A DNA stretch of 64,000 nucleotides from Listeria kieliensis (GCF_003369925.1 NZ_LARY01000001.1:434001-498000), one strand, 5' to 3'; positions 17,475 through 26,404 are shown, numbered from the stretch's first letter. Made by a program: numbers and translations. The notes: generated from the letters alone by a model not told the origin.

Positions 17475-18392
17475 GTGGAACTCATTTTTCTTGGTACAGG
17501 AGCTGGTGTTCCGTCAAAAGGTCGAAATGTCACTTCTCTTGCGCTGATGATGCTGAATGAACGAAACGCAATTTGGCTGTTTGACTGTGGGGAAGCAACG
17601 CAGCACCAAATTCTTTATTCACAAGTCAAACTCAGCAAAGTCGAAAAAATTTTTATTACACATATGCACGGCGATCACATTTTTGGCTTGCCAGGACTCT
17701 TATCCAGTCGTTCGTTTCAAGGCGGCGATAGCGAACTCGTCGTATATGGTCCTGAGGGTATTAAAAGTTACATTGAAACGAGTTTGGCGCTTTCTGGAAC
17801 GCATTTGTCCTACCCGCTTCGAATCGAAGAAATCGCTTTGGACGGGATGGTTTATCAAGATGAAACCATCAAAGTGAGCTGTATGGAGCTTGATCATGGT
17901 ATTTCTTCATTTGGTTTTCGGATTGAAGAAAGTGATAAACAAGGGGCGCTTGATGCTGAAGGGCTTATGCAAAAGGGAATTAAACCCGGCCCGTTATTTA
18001 AGCAATTAAAAGATGGAGAAAAAGTCACGTTGCCAAATGGTGAAATCCTTGATGGGAAAGATTACATTGGCCCTACGCAAAAAGGAAAAGTACTTGCAAT
18101 TTTTGGCGATACACGTAGTTTTGCGCGTGAAGAAGAACTGGCAAGAGATGCGGATCTTATTGTCCACGAAGCGACTTTTGAAGCGGAAAAAGGGGAGATG
18201 GCCCGTGCTTACATGCATTCTACAACGAAAGAAGCAGCCACTCTTGCAAGGAACGCCGAGGCAAAACGACTGATTATCACGCACATCAGCTCACGCTACG
18301 ATAAAGAAACCAGTGAACAATTAGTTAGCGAGGCTAGGTCGATTTTTCCGAAAACAGAGATAGCCAGTGATTTACGAACGTTTGAAATTTAG
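17475..18392 (+). CDS. rnz: Ribonuclease Z (tRNA 3' endonuclease)
   Basis: This 305-residue metallo-beta-lactamase-fold nuclease removes 3' trailers from tRNA precursors that lack an encoded CCA. The zinc motif is H63-M-H65-G-D67-H68, followed by GLPGLLSSR. Further ligands are in MELDHGISSFGFR, IFGDTR and ITHISSRY. It starts at a GTG with GGGGAAAG upstream. An SDR gene follows 13 bases after its stop, so the two are co-transcribed. Confidence 0.97.
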   Translation: MELIFLGTGAGVPSKGRNVTSLALMMLNERNAIWLFDCGEATQHQILYSQVKLSKVEKIFITHMHGDHIFGLPGLLSSRSFQGGDSELVVYGPEGIKSYIETSLALSGTHLSYPLRIEEIALDGMVYQDETIKVSCMELDHGISSFGFRIEESDKQGALDAEGLMQKGIKPGPLFKQLKDGEKVTLPNGEILDGKDYIGPTQKGKVLAIFGDTRSFAREEELARDADLIVHEATFEAEKGEMARAYMHSTTKEAATLARNAEAKRLIITHISSRYDKETSEQLVSEARSIFPKTEIASDLRTFEI

Positions 18393-18405
18393 GAGGAAAG
18401 AGACA

Positions 18406-19197
18406 ATGAACCGATATCTTGCAGGAAAAACGGTGGTGATTACCGGAGCTTCAAGTGGACTCGGAGAGAGTTTAGCGCACCTTTGTGCGCGAGAGAAAGC
18501 ACATCTTGTTTTGCTTGCGCGAAGTGAAGATAAGCTTGCAGCACTTTCCGAAAAACTTGAATCAGCTTACGGTATCAATGCTTCTTTCTATCCCGTTGAT
18601 TTGACCAATTTTGCTGCGTTAGATGCTTGTGCGGCACGCATTTTAGATCAACATGATGTGGATGTTTTAATAAATTCTGCTGGCTTTGGCTTGTTTGAAA
18701 CAGCGCTAGATACGCCCTTTGAAACGGTGGAAGCGATGTTTGATACAAATGTGTTGGCGCTGATACGCTTTACTCAGCTACTTTTGCCCACTTTACTTGA
18801 AAAAAATGAGGGACATATCGTGAATGTTGCCTCACAAGCCGGGAAAATTGCGACTCCAAAATCAAGTACATATGCGGCTACAAAGTTTGCTGTTTTAGGC
18901 TACTCGAACGCGCTTCGGATGGAGCTTAGTGAAACGAATATTCATGTGACAACGGTCAATCCTGGCCCGATGGCAACCAACTTTTTTACAATTGCCGATC
19001 AGTCGGGGGAATACTTAAATAATGTTGGCTTTTTTGCGCTTAAGCCAGAAAAAGTAGCCGAAAAGACCGTTCGAATTCTTGGCAAGAAACGACGGGAAAT
19101 CAATTTGCCCATTTTAATGAATATCGGAACGAGACTTTACCAATTGATGCCAAGCCTCATTGAATGTTTAGGAAAACGCGCCTTCATGAAGAAGTAG
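18406..19197 (+). CDS. Short-chain dehydrogenase/reductase
   Basis: The 263-residue protein has the SDR cofactor motif TGASSGLGES (about residues 13-22), LINSAGFG, and the catalytic YAATK preceded by a serine in NVASQAGK. The ATG at 18406 has AGGAGG 9 bases upstream; an in-frame start at 18367 inside rnz is unlikely. The C-terminal part resembles DltE/YqjQ-type SDRs, and YqjQ lies beside rnz in Bacillus. The substrate is unknown. Confidence 0.9.
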   Translation: MNRYLAGKTVVITGASSGLGESLAHLCAREKAHLVLLARSEDKLAALSEKLESAYGINASFYPVDLTNFAALDACAARILDQHDVDVLINSAGFGLFETALDTPFETVEAMFDTNVLALIRFTQLLLPTLLEKNEGHIVNVASQAGKIATPKSSTYAATKFAVLGYSNALRMELSETNIHVTTVNPGPMATNFFTIADQSGEYLNNVGFFALKPEKVAEKTVRILGKKRREINLPILMNIGTRLYQLMPSLIECLGKRAFMKK

Positions 19198-19210
19198 GCG
19201 CGTTTTTCTT
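19173..19210 (+). terminator. Terminator overlapping the end of the SDR gene
   Basis: AAAACGCGCC pairs with GGCGCGTTTT and then TCTTTTTTT. The left arm lies inside the last codons. Confidence 0.88.
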
Positions 19211-19218
19211 TTTTTGGC

Positions 19219-19247
19219 TTGGCAAAAGCTTCTTTTACTTGTATAAT
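19219..19247 (+). promoter_or_regulatory. Sigma-A promoter for dinB
   Basis: TTGGCA, a 17-base spacer and TATAAT form a strong promoter 40 bases before dinB. Confidence 0.75.
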
Positions 19248-19253
19248 AAAAAG

Positions 19254-19267
19254 AGAACAAATGTTCT
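19254..19267 (+). promoter_or_regulatory. LexA (SOS) box before dinB
   Basis: AGAACAAATGTTCT is a palindrome matching the Gram-positive LexA/DinR consensus GAAC-N4-GTTC. It sits 6 bases downstream of the -10, over the start site, where LexA would block transcription. Confidence 0.88.
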
Positions 19268-19287
19268 TTTGAGAGGAGAGGAAGATC

Positions 19288-20358
19288 ATGGATACAAGCC
19301 GAAAAATCATTCATATTGATATGGATGCGTTTTATGCATCGGTGGAGCAACGTGATCATCCAGAATTCCGAAATAAGCCGCTGATTATTGGAGGCGATCC
19401 TAAAAAACGTGGAGTTGTCTCGACTTGCTCTTATGAAGCTCGAAAGTTTGGCGTTCACTCTGCGATGCCTTCTAGTCAAGCTGTGAAACTTTGTCCGCAA
19501 GGTATTTTTATTCGCGGCAATATGGAACATTATATGGCGGTCTCGGCGCAAATTCGTGAAATTTTTCATCGCTATACGGACGTGATTGAACCTCTGTCGC
19601 TGGATGAAGCATATCTTGATGTAACCGAAAATAAAGTTGACCTCAAGTCGGCAACGCTCATTGCTCGTGAAATTCAGCGAGCCATTTATCGTGAACTACA
19701 TTTAACTTCTTCAGCGGGAGTTTCCTATAATAAGTTTATCGCTAAAATTGCCTCTGATTACGAGAAACCAGCTGGACTCACCGTTGTACCACCTGAACAA
19801 GCAGAGGCTTTTTTAGAGCAGATTCCGATCGACAAATTTTATGGTGTCGGTAAAGTGACGGCAGAAAAAATGCACCGACTCGGGATCCATACAGGAAAAG
19901 ATTTGCGGGCTTGGAGCGAGTGGGATTTAATTCGTGAATTTCATAAACACGGTTATGCGCTTTATAGGCATGTGAGAGGCCGTTCTAATAATATTGTTAA
20001 TCCTAATCGCGACCGAAAGTCTGTTGGAAAAGAAACGACTTTTGCTGAAAATGTCTGGAATGAAAAAATACTCGAAGAAAATTTGATGCGTTTTGCGGAA
20101 AAAATTGAGCAGAGGCTTGAAAAAATTCATAAGCATGGGAAAACCGTTGTTTTAAAATTACGTTATAGCGACTTTACGACCATTACGAAACGAATGACTT
20201 TAACGGATTATGTTCATGAAAAGCAGTGGATTTATGAAGCAGGGCGCGCTTTACTACAAGAGGCTTATCATGGTGAAGATTCGATTCGTTTAATTGGTCT
20301 TACGGTAACCAATTTAAAGCCAATTCATTTTGAAAATCTACGCCTTGAAGGACTATAA
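19288..20358 (+). CDS. dinB: DNA polymerase IV (Y-family translesion polymerase)
   Basis: The 356-residue error-prone polymerase has the catalytic IHIDMDAFYASVEQ at residues 7-20 and the second acidic motif SLDEAYLDV near residue 105, followed by the thumb and little-finger regions (YGVGKVTAEKMHRLG). There is no C-terminal beta-clamp extension beyond the usual length. AGAGGAGAGG lies 8 bases before the ATG. The LexA box shows SOS control. Confidence 0.97.
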   Translation: MDTSRKIIHIDMDAFYASVEQRDHPEFRNKPLIIGGDPKKRGVVSTCSYEARKFGVHSAMPSSQAVKLCPQGIFIRGNMEHYMAVSAQIREIFHRYTDVIEPLSLDEAYLDVTENKVDLKSATLIAREIQRAIYRELHLTSSAGVSYNKFIAKIASDYEKPAGLTVVPPEQAEAFLEQIPIDKFYGVGKVTAEKMHRLGIHTGKDLRAWSEWDLIREFHKHGYALYRHVRGRSNNIVNPNRDRKSVGKETTFAENVWNEKILEENLMRFAEKIEQRLEKIHKHGKTVVLKLRYSDFTTITKRMTLTDYVHEKQWIYEAGRALLQEAYHGEDSIRLIGLTVTNLKPIHFENLRLEGL

Positions 20359-20367
20359 ATACATGAA

Positions 20368-20406
20368 GAAAAAGCGCTCCTTTCCGGTTCGGAAAGGAGC
20401 GCTTTG
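20368..20406. terminator. Terminator between dinB and telA
   Basis: A perfect 15-bp stem AAAGCGCTCCTTTCC / GGAAAGGAGCGCTTT has loop GGTTC. The T run is better on the minus strand, so it mainly ends the xpaC-telA transcript. Confidence 0.92.
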
Positions 20407-20412
20407 GTGTTA

Positions 20413-21612
20413 TTATTTAAGTTCTAGCAAGCGGTCTTTCAGTTCTTGCTCCATTGAAACGAGTTCTTGTTCAGCAGCGGCGCGTTTGGCACGGCCTTCT
20501 TGCTGGATTTTAAGCGTTTCTTGCAAGGTTTCGATCAAGCTAGATTGTGTTTCTTTCAACGTTTCGATATCGACAATACCTCTTTCGTTTTCACGTGCTG
20601 TTTCGATCGCGTTTGTTTTAAGCATATCCGCATTGCGTTTTAATAGCTCGTTCGTCGTTTCAGAAACTTGACGCTGCGCTTGGACAGCTTGTTGCTGGCG
20701 TAAGAGCGTGAGAGCAATCGCGACTTGGTTTTTCCAAAGCGGAATCGCCGTCATGATTGAAGACTGAATTTTTTCAGCAAGCGCTTGGTTGGTATTTTGA
20801 ATCAACCGAATTTGTGGGGCTTGTTGAATCGTAATTTGGCGACTTAGTCGCAAATCATGCACCCGTTTTTCCAGTCTATCAGCAAATTGCATCAAATCGT
20901 TGTATTCCTGAAAATCCATTTGATCGCCTGTTTGCTCAGCTTTTTTCTTTAATTCTGGAAGAAGCTTATCTTGAATATCTTCGAGTTTTAATTCCCCAGC
21001 TGCAATGTATATATTTAAGGCTTGGAAATAATCTTTATTTTTATCATAAAGTTGCTCAAGAAAAGAATTATCTTCGATTAGTCGTTTTTTCGAATGCTCC
21101 AATTTTAAAGCGATCCGATCAATTTGAGTTCCAATTTTTTGATATTTAGATGTGATTTCATTGATCGATTGCTTCACACGGTGAAACATTTTTGTGAAGA
21201 TGTTTTTATTGCGCGCTGCAAGTTCATCTGGATCAGCTTCTTGAAGTCGATACATCAAGTCACTGATAATGTCACCGATTGGTCCAACATCTTGCTTTTG
21301 GACATGAGCAAGCATGGAGTGAGAAAAATCATGTAATTTAGCTTGTGCTGGTGCACCGTAGCTTAAAATCGTTGCTTGATTTCCCGGTTCGATTTGTTTA
21401 CTTAGCTCAAGCGCTTGTCGCTTATTGCTTTCTGGAAGCATATCGACAAGGCGAGGAGACGCATTACCATCAGTTTCACTATTTAAAAGGCTTGTTTCAG
21501 TGCTTTCATCTGTTCCAAATGGATTGGAAAGCAAGTCATCAAGCGTATGATTCATTTCCTTTTCAAGCATATCGGTTTGGTTCAGTTCTTTATTTTCTTT
21601 TGAGTCACTCAT
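20413..21612 (-). CDS. telA: TelA/YaaN family protein (toxic anion resistance family)
   Basis: The 399-residue soluble protein is mostly helical and coiled coil, with the family's [31 protein letters not shown] and [19 protein letters not shown] segments. TelA proteins are linked to tellurite and cell-envelope stress resistance in Listeria and other Firmicutes, but the mechanism is unclear. The ATG at 21612 has AAGGGG 7 bases upstream. It overlaps xpaC by 8 bases, the same pair as Bacillus xpaC-yaaN, so the two probably act together. Confidence 0.9.
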   Translation of the reverse strand: MSDSKENKELNQTDMLEKEMNHTLDDLLSNPFGTDESTETSLLNSETDGNASPRLVDMLPESNKRQALELSKQIEPGNQATILSYGAPAQAKLHDFSHSMLAHVQKQDVGPIGDIISDLMYRLQEADPDELAARNKNIFTKMFHRVKQSINEITSKYQKIGTQIDRIALKLEHSKKRLIEDNSFLEQLYDKNKDYFQALNIYIAAGELKLEDIQDKLLPELKKKAEQTGDQMDFQEYNDLMQFADRLEKRVHDLRLSRQITIQQAPQIRLIQNTNQALAEKIQSSIMTAIPLWKNQVAIALTLLRQQQAVQAQRQVSETTNELLKRNADMLKTNAIETARENERGIVDIETLKETQSSLIETLQETLKIQQEGRAKRAAAEQELVSMEQELKDRLLELK

Positions 21613-22252
21613 GATTTTGACCCCTTTCGAATTTCTTTTTTTGCTTTGAAATCGAGTTTTTAGCAACTTCAAGTTCAAAATCAAGGTTGTTTACGTCTTG
21701 GTTCAGCAAGGTGAATAAATCTTTTTCGATCACGCGACTTAAATCATTCAAAAGAGAGCGCGTATCAGACAAGGTTTGATAAATTTTTTTATCTTTCACC
21801 GGTTGGCTTTCTAAAAAGGCATATTTCTCTGTGAGTTCAACAAGCGAATCTAAATGAGAGAAAAAGAAATCTTCTGCTTCATAAAAACGCTTTGGTTCTT
21901 CTTTAACGATTTGATAAAGACGTTTAGTTAATTGCAACGTTTTGTTGCGTTCTTGGAAGGAATAAAGAGCTTTATGCGAACTCATGATTTTTTGCAGGCG
22001 CAAGATTTTTGCACGGGCTTCCTCTAAATTAGAACGAATATAGCGATACTCTTTATTCGTTAATCCTGTTTTTTCAGCCAAGGCTTTTTCGCCAGCTTTT
22101 GATGAAAAGAAGAACAAAATACCAGCTACTGCAAGCGTTATGAGCGTGATAACTAAGTAATGGTGTGTGAAAATCGCGGAAAGAATACCGAATAGCACGC
22201 AAACAATGATCACAGAACCTGTAAATGCCATTATTTTTTTAAATAGAGTCAT
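21605..22252 (-). CDS. xpaC: XpaC-like membrane protein
   Basis: The 215-residue protein has two N-terminal membrane helices (about residues 9-28 and 33-49) and then a long charged cytoplasmic coiled-coil region. The family is named for 5-bromo-4-chloroindolyl phosphate hydrolysis in Bacillus, but the real role is unknown. It is the first gene of a two-gene operon with telA. AAGGAGAAG lies 7 bases upstream of the ATG. Confidence 0.85.
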   Translation of the reverse strand: MTLFKKIMAFTGSVIIVCVLFGILSAIFTHHYLVITLITLAVAGILFFFSSKAGEKALAEKTGLTNKEYRYIRSNLEEARAKILRLQKIMSSHKALYSFQERNKTLQLTKRLYQIVKEEPKRFYEAEDFFFSHLDSLVELTEKYAFLESQPVKDKKIYQTLSDTRSLLNDLSRVIEKDLFTLLNQDVNNLDFELEVAKNSISKQKKKFERGQNHE

Positions 22253-22430
22253 GGTTTATCTTCTCCTTCAGTTCCTGATTCTAAAATGTTTAACAGAAAA
22301 TCATGTTTGATTTATTTAAACTTTTTTTATGCGTTTTAGAAAGGATATTTGATTTAAATTCATCATATCATATTCCCTAGAAACATGTTATCAGTCGCGC
22401 GACGTAAATTCTTCTCGGACCGCTTAATTA

Positions 22431-22439
22431 TGTTACAAT
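22431..22439 (+). promoter_or_regulatory. Extended -10 promoter for the Nudix gene
   Basis: TGTTACAAT matches an extended -10 (TG-N-TACAAT) about 26 bases before the start codon. The remainder of the 212-base gap to xpaC shows only AT-rich sequence. Confidence 0.5.
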
Positions 22440-22464
22440 ATAGAAAAAAAAGAAGGTGATCCAA

Positions 22465-23028
22465 GTGCGTAATTTAGAAGAAAAAACATTACGAGAAAAA
22501 ACATGGTTTGAAGGGCGTGTTGTGAAGCTTGTGACGGCGGACGTTGAACTTCCAGATGGAACGACTGGAAGCCGTGAGATCGTGAAACACCCAGGCGCTG
22601 TCGCGATACTTCCGATTTGTGACTCTGGAAAGCTCCTTCTAGTGGAACAATACCGCAAACCACTCGAGAAAGCAATTGTTGAAATTCCGGCTGGGAAAAT
22701 AGAACCTAGTGAAGATAAAGAAATAACGGCAGCACGTGAACTAGAAGAAGAAACAGGGCATGTGGCAGGAACCCTCAGTTACCTGACCTCATTTTATACG
22801 GCTCCAGGTTTCTCAGATGAACTTTTACATATTTATGTGGCACGCGATTTAAAAAAATTGCAGCATCACAGGCCACTTGATGAAGACGAATTTGTCAACA
22901 TCCTCGAAGTGACGCTTGACGAAGCGAAGCAATTAGTGGAACAACAAGTGATTCACGATGCCAAAACGGTTTATGCGATTCAGTATTTGGAGTTAGAAAA
23001 CTTAAAAAGGCAGCTTGAAGACGAGTAA
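22465..23028 (+). CDS. nudF: ADP-ribose pyrophosphatase (Nudix hydrolase)
   Basis: The 187-residue protein has a full Nudix box: G-K-I-E-P-S-E, then seven residues, then RELEEETG, giving the metal-binding glutamates. The upstream VEQYRKPLEKAIVEIPAG is typical of ADP-ribose pyrophosphatases (NudF/YqkG), which cleave ADP-ribose to AMP and ribose-5-phosphate. I choose the GTG at 22465 because AAGGTGAT lies 5 bases before it; a GTG at 22456 overlaps that site. Confidence 0.92.
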   Translation: MRNLEEKTLREKTWFEGRVVKLVTADVELPDGTTGSREIVKHPGAVAILPICDSGKLLLVEQYRKPLEKAIVEIPAGKIEPSEDKEITAARELEEETGHVAGTLSYLTSFYTAPGFSDELLHIYVARDLKKLQHHRPLDEDEFVNILEVTLDEAKQLVEQQVIHDAKTVYAIQYLELENLKRQLEDE

Positions 23029-23072
23029 CTTTTTAAAATGAAAAAGGAAAATGAGAAGAGGGGAGGCCAAAC

Positions 23073-23771
23073 ATGGTCCATTTTTTTCAGAAAAGAGCGG
23101 GTTTCATTTATCAATTGTTCATCGTGAGCTTGATCATTTTGTCGCTTTGTTTGCTAGATAATTCGTCGGCTTGGGCGAATATCGTGCAGTGGCTGATTTG
23201 GCTCGTTTTTGTCATTGATTATGGCGTTCAGTTATTTCGAGCGAAGAATAAAAAGAAGTTTCTTAGAACGCACTTTTTAGAGGCACTCTCTGTTATCCCA
23301 TTCCTACACGATTTTCGGGTTTTTAAACTAATCTCCGTTCTGCATTATGTCGGCTATCTTTCGAAAGGCTTGCGTCACTCATGGAATATTTATAATATGT
23401 TGCTTAAATATTTTTCAAATCGGCTGGTGATTGGACTTGTGATTACGATCATCGTGGTACCGTTCATTATGTTTCTGATTGAGCCTAGTTTCACTTCTTA
23501 TCGGGAAGCTGTTTGGTGGTGCATTCAGACGGTTTCGACAGTTGGGTACGGGGATGTGATTCCGGATACGCAACTCGGTCGGCTAATTGCTGGATTTATG
23601 ATGCTGATCGGTATTTCGATTTTAGGTGCCTTTTCAGGTGTTGTTAGTGAATATTTTCGTGGGAAAAAGAAAAATGACTTTGATAGTTTGGTGAAATCTA
23701 TCGCGAATACAGATTCCTTAACACCTGAACAAAAGAAAGTCCTGAAAGATTTGATTGATACGAAAAAATAG
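23073..23771 (+). CDS. Voltage-gated-like potassium channel
   Basis: The 232-residue protein looks like six membrane segments: hydrophobic stretches near residues 11-29, 35-54, 64-80, 81-98, 117-138 and 168-190. The potassium selectivity filter T156-V-G-Y-G-D161 lies between the last two. The S4-like segment has few positive charges, so voltage sensing is doubtful. A short cytoplasmic tail (about 40 residues) carries no RCK/TrkA domain. GGGGAGG lies 7 bases before the ATG. It follows the Nudix gene by 44 bases and may be co-transcribed. Confidence 0.9.
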   Translation: MVHFFQKRAGFIYQLFIVSLIILSLCLLDNSSAWANIVQWLIWLVFVIDYGVQLFRAKNKKKFLRTHFLEALSVIPFLHDFRVFKLISVLHYVGYLSKGLRHSWNIYNMLLKYFSNRLVIGLVITIIVVPFIMFLIEPSFTSYREAVWWCIQTVSTVGYGDVIPDTQLGRLIAGFMMLIGISILGAFSGVVSEYFRGKKKNDFDSLVKSIANTDSLTPEQKKVLKDLIDTKK

Positions 23772-23820
23772 CTAAAAACAAGTCGCTTAATCTTAGAAAT
23801 TAAGCGACTTGTTTTTAGCT
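23770..23820. terminator. Perfect 22-bp bidirectional terminator containing both stop codons
   Basis: AGCTAAAAACAAGTCGCTTA... at 23770-23791 pairs without mismatch with 23799-23820 around a 7-base loop. The stop codons of the channel gene (23769-23771) and of the opposing reductase (23815-23817) are in or at the stem. Confidence 0.95.
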
Positions 23821-24807
23821 TGTAAAATGTTCGTGGTGCGTGCTAACCATAGCTTCATTTGCGGCATCTGGATCGAGATATTGTTTAGCGCTATTGACAG
23901 CGATGGCGCCTTCATGTAATCCAGCTGAGATAATTCGGATTTTGCGTGAGTAGGAAGCAGCATCTCCACAGGCATAAACGCCCGGAATATTAGTTTGCAT
24001 AAAGGGGTTTACTTGGATGCCCCAATCGGCAGTTTGTAGTCCCCAGTTTTTCGTGAAGCTAAAATCTACTTCCACGCCGTGACTGATAAATAAGGCTTCA
24101 CAGGAAAGTTTTTCTTCTTTGCCAGAGGGTTTTGCGCAAATCGTGACAGTTTCAAGCTCATTTCCTTCATTTAAAGAAGTGATTTCATGTTGCAAATGAA
24201 CTTGGATATTCGAGGCGAGCAAATCTGTTGCTCGTTTTTCATAGCCTTTGAAGTTTTCACCTCGATAAATCAGGTCTACACTTTTGGCGATGGGTTGCAA
24301 AGTGAAGGCCGCATCAATGGCAGCATCGCCTCCACCTGAAATAACCACTTTTTTATTACGGAATTGTTCGAGGTCACGCAAATGGTAATGCGTCTTTGCA
24401 TGATGCAAGTCAGCGTTTTTAGCAACGAGCGGATTCACCTCGTAAGTGCCACTTCCACAAGCGATAATCACTGTTTTTGAATAATGATATTCGCCGTCTT
24501 CTGTTTGCAAAAGAAAAGTTTCATCTGGTTGTTTAGTGAGGGATGTGACGCGTTTGCCGAGCACGAATTCAGGCTCAAATGTTTCTGCTTGTTGCTTAAA
24601 GTTTTGAACTAGCTCGTAACCTGTTGTTTCCGCGATTCCACCCACATCATGAATTTTTTTGTCTGGATAAAAATAGCGAATTTTCCCACCTACATCTGGC
24701 TCAGCATCAATGACTTTGGTTTTTAAGGCGCGTAGGCCGCTGTAAAAAGCTGTGTAAAGCCCAACAGGACCAGCGCCAATAATTGTAACATCAAATAGTG
24801 AGGACAT
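23815..24807 (-). CDS. Ferredoxin/flavodoxin-NADP reductase (thioredoxin-reductase-like)
   Basis: The roughly 330-residue flavoprotein has the FAD motif IIGAGPVGLYTAFYSG at its N terminus, the NADPH motif VISGGGDAAIDAA in the middle, and a C-terminal VYACGDAASYSRKIRIISAG. It lacks the CxxC of thioredoxin reductase and matches the YumC-type FNR. The ATG at 24807 has AAGGGAG upstream; a TTG at 24816 is less likely. It overlaps fhuC by 17 bases, so it is in the same Fur-controlled transcript. Reducing ferric siderophore iron or supplying ferredoxin is a reasonable inferred role. Confidence 0.93.
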   Translation of the reverse strand: MSSLFDVTIIGAGPVGLYTAFYSGLRALKTKVIDAEPDVGGKIRYFYPDKKIHDVGGIAETTGYELVQNFKQQAETFEPEFVLGKRVTSLTKQPDETFLLQTEDGEYHYSKTVIIACGSGTYEVNPLVAKNADLHHAKTHYHLRDLEQFRNKKVVISGGGDAAIDAAFTLQPIAKSVDLIYRGENFKGYEKRATDLLASNIQVHLQHEITSLNEGNELETVTICAKPSGKEEKLSCEALFISHGVEVDFSFTKNWGLQTADWGIQVNPFMQTNIPGVYACGDAASYSRKIRIISAGLHEGAIAVNSAKQYLDPDAANEAMVSTHHEHFTS

Positions 24808-25630
24808 CTGGTTCAAGCTCCCTTACAACATCTTTAATTTCGCATCCGCTACATGTTTCATAAGGAATGCAAATGGGAACGCCGGCTCTTTTATCAAGAA
24901 CGATATCGGCTTTGACATTAAATACGGCTTCAAGCGTTTCTTCAGTCATCACATCAACTGGATCCCCGCTTGCGGCTACTTGTCCATCTTTAATGGCGAT
25001 CATATGGGAAGCATAGCGTGAAGCATGGTTCAAATCGTGCACAACCATGACGATTGTTTTGTGTTCCACTTGATTGAGCTCTTTCAAAATATTCATAACA
25101 TCTAGTTGATGCGTCATATCAAGGAAAGTTGTTGGTTCATCCAAAAAGACAATTTCCGTATCTTGGGCAAGCGCCATTGCAATCCAAGCGCGTTGTCTTT
25201 GCCCACCAGATAATTGATCAAGCGGACGCTCTTTTAAATCGAGCAAGTTGGTCATTTTAAGGGCCCAGTGGATCATTTCGTTATCTGCTTTTGAGCGAGA
25301 TTTGAAACCGGTTTGATGCGGGCTACGACCGTAAGCGATCAACTCTTCAATTGTTAATCCGTCCGGGGCAGAAGGGTTCTGCGGAAGGATAGCGAGTTCT
25401 TTTGCGATTTGTTTAGTCGGTTCTTGATGGATTTTTTTCCCATCTAAAAACACAGCTCCTTGGCTAGGTTTAATCAAGCGAGCCATCGTTTTTAAAATGG
25501 TGGACTTGCCTGAACCGTTGGCACCAACAAGCGCAGTGATTTGTCCTTTAGGAATTTCTATGTTAAGCGAATCCACGATAATGCGCTTTTCATAAGCGAT
25601 TTGCAGATTCTCTGTATAAAATTGCTTCAT
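24791..25630 (-). CDS. fhuC: Iron-siderophore ABC transporter ATPase (FhuC/YusV type)
   Basis: The 279-residue ATPase has Walker A GANGSGKST (residues 36-44), signature LSGGQRQR and Walker B IVFLDEPTTFLD. It ends in a cysteine-bearing tail (CIPYETCSGCEIKD). It matches ATPases that energise ferric-siderophore permeases. No substrate-binding or permease gene adjoins it here, unlike the fhuBGD genes I recall in L. monocytogenes. In Bacillus subtilis the orphan ATPase YusV serves several permeases, a plausible model. The ATG at 25630 has AAAGGTGG upstream. Confidence 0.92.
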   Translation of the reverse strand: MKQFYTENLQIAYEKRIIVDSLNIEIPKGQITALVGANGSGKSTILKTMARLIKPSQGAVFLDGKKIHQEPTKQIAKELAILPQNPSAPDGLTIEELIAYGRSPHQTGFKSRSKADNEMIHWALKMTNLLDLKERPLDQLSGGQRQRAWIAMALAQDTEIVFLDEPTTFLDMTHQLDVMNILKELNQVEHKTIVMVVHDLNHASRYASHMIAIKDGQVAASGDPVDVMTEETLEAVFNVKADIVLDKRAGVPICIPYETCSGCEIKDVVRELEPDVLTI

Positions 25631-25654
25631 TATATATTCCACCTTTATAAAAAG

Positions 25655-25706
25655 TGATAATCATTCTCAATGTTTTAAGTATAAAAGTTTTGTGGATAAG
25701 TTTCAA
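25655..25706 (-). promoter_or_regulatory. fhuC promoter with Fur box
   Basis: On the minus strand TTGAAA (25701-25706), a 17-base spacer and TATACT (25678-25683) form the promoter. TGAGAATGATTATCA (25655-25669) lies just downstream of the expected start site and matches the 7-1-7 Fur consensus TGATAAT-N-ATTATCA with one change. Iron-dependent repression of fhuC and the reductase is expected. Confidence 0.85.
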
Positions 25707-25729
25707 GCAATTCTAGTAAGTAACTAGAC

Positions 25730-25781
25730 GAGAATCATTCTAAAAAAGGTAAGAGTTTTAAGTAATTGATAATCAATCTGG
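25730..25781. promoter_or_regulatory. Two additional Fur-box-like elements
   Basis: GAGAATCATTCT (25730-25741) and TGATAATCAATCTGG (25767-25781) resemble degenerate Fur 7-1-7 sites. They lie in the 317-base gap between fhuC and fur and add to the stronger site at 25655. Confidence 0.5.
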
Positions 25782-25868
25782 ACAGAAGAAAGAATCTATG
25801 GTATCTTTTTAACCATAGTAAGCAGAACGAAAATCAAGAATTTTTAATCAAGAAAATAAAATTTAGTC

Positions 25869-25897
25869 TTGTTTTTTAATTAGAATTATTATAATAT
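25869..25897 (+). promoter_or_regulatory. fur promoter with PerR-box-like operator
   Basis: TTGTTT (25869-25874), a 17-base spacer and TAATAT (25892-25897) can serve as the promoter. TTAGAATTATTATAA at 25880-25894 differs from the PerR consensus TTATAAT-N-ATTATAA at one base and lies over the spacer and -10. PerR control of fur is known in Bacillus subtilis. Confidence 0.7.
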
Positions 25898-25947
25898 AAA
25901 AAAGTCAATTGAGAATGAAAAAGTGAAGTAAAGGGAGGTTCTGGGTA

Positions 25948-26403
25948 ATGGAAGGACGGATTAATCGAATTAAAGCGCAGTTACATGATGCGAGTTATAA
26001 ATTAACCCCACAACGTGAAGCAACTGTACGTGTTCTTTTAGAAGATGAGAAAGAGCATTTAAGTGCGGAAGAGGTTTTTATGCGTGTGAAAGAGATTGCG
26101 CCTGATACTGGCCTTGCGACGGTTTACCGGACTCTTGAACTTTTAACCGAACTGCGCGTGGTCGATAAAATTAATTTTGGGGATGGCGTATCGCGTTTTG
26201 ATTTACGTAAGGAAGGTGCTAAGCATTTTCATCACCATCTGGTTTGCTTAGAATGTGGCTCTGTCGAAGAAATTCAAGAAGATTTATTAGAAGAAGTCGA
26301 AAAAGTAGTGGAAGCCAAGTGGCACTTTCTTGTGAAGGATCACAGGTTAACGTTTCAAGGCGTGTGTTCGAAGTGTCGCGCAAAAGGAAAGAAGAAAGAT
26401 TGA
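25948..26403 (+). CDS. fur: Ferric uptake regulator Fur
   Basis: The 151-residue metalloregulator has a winged helix (LTPQREATVRVLLED; TGLATVYRTLELLTE), the metal-binding histidine cluster KHFHHHLVCLECG and a second CSKC pair near the C terminus, giving the structural zinc site. Fur represses iron uptake genes when iron is plentiful. GGGAGG lies upstream of the ATG. It diverges from fhuC across a gap with several Fur-like sites and one PerR-like site, and precedes xerD as in Bacillus. Confidence 0.95.
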   Translation: MEGRINRIKAQLHDASYKLTPQREATVRVLLEDEKEHLSAEEVFMRVKEIAPDTGLATVYRTLELLTELRVVDKINFGDGVSRFDLRKEGAKHFHHHLVCLECGSVEEIQEDLLEEVEKVVEAKWHFLVKDHRLTFQGVCSKCRAKGKKKD

Positions 26404-26404
26404 G

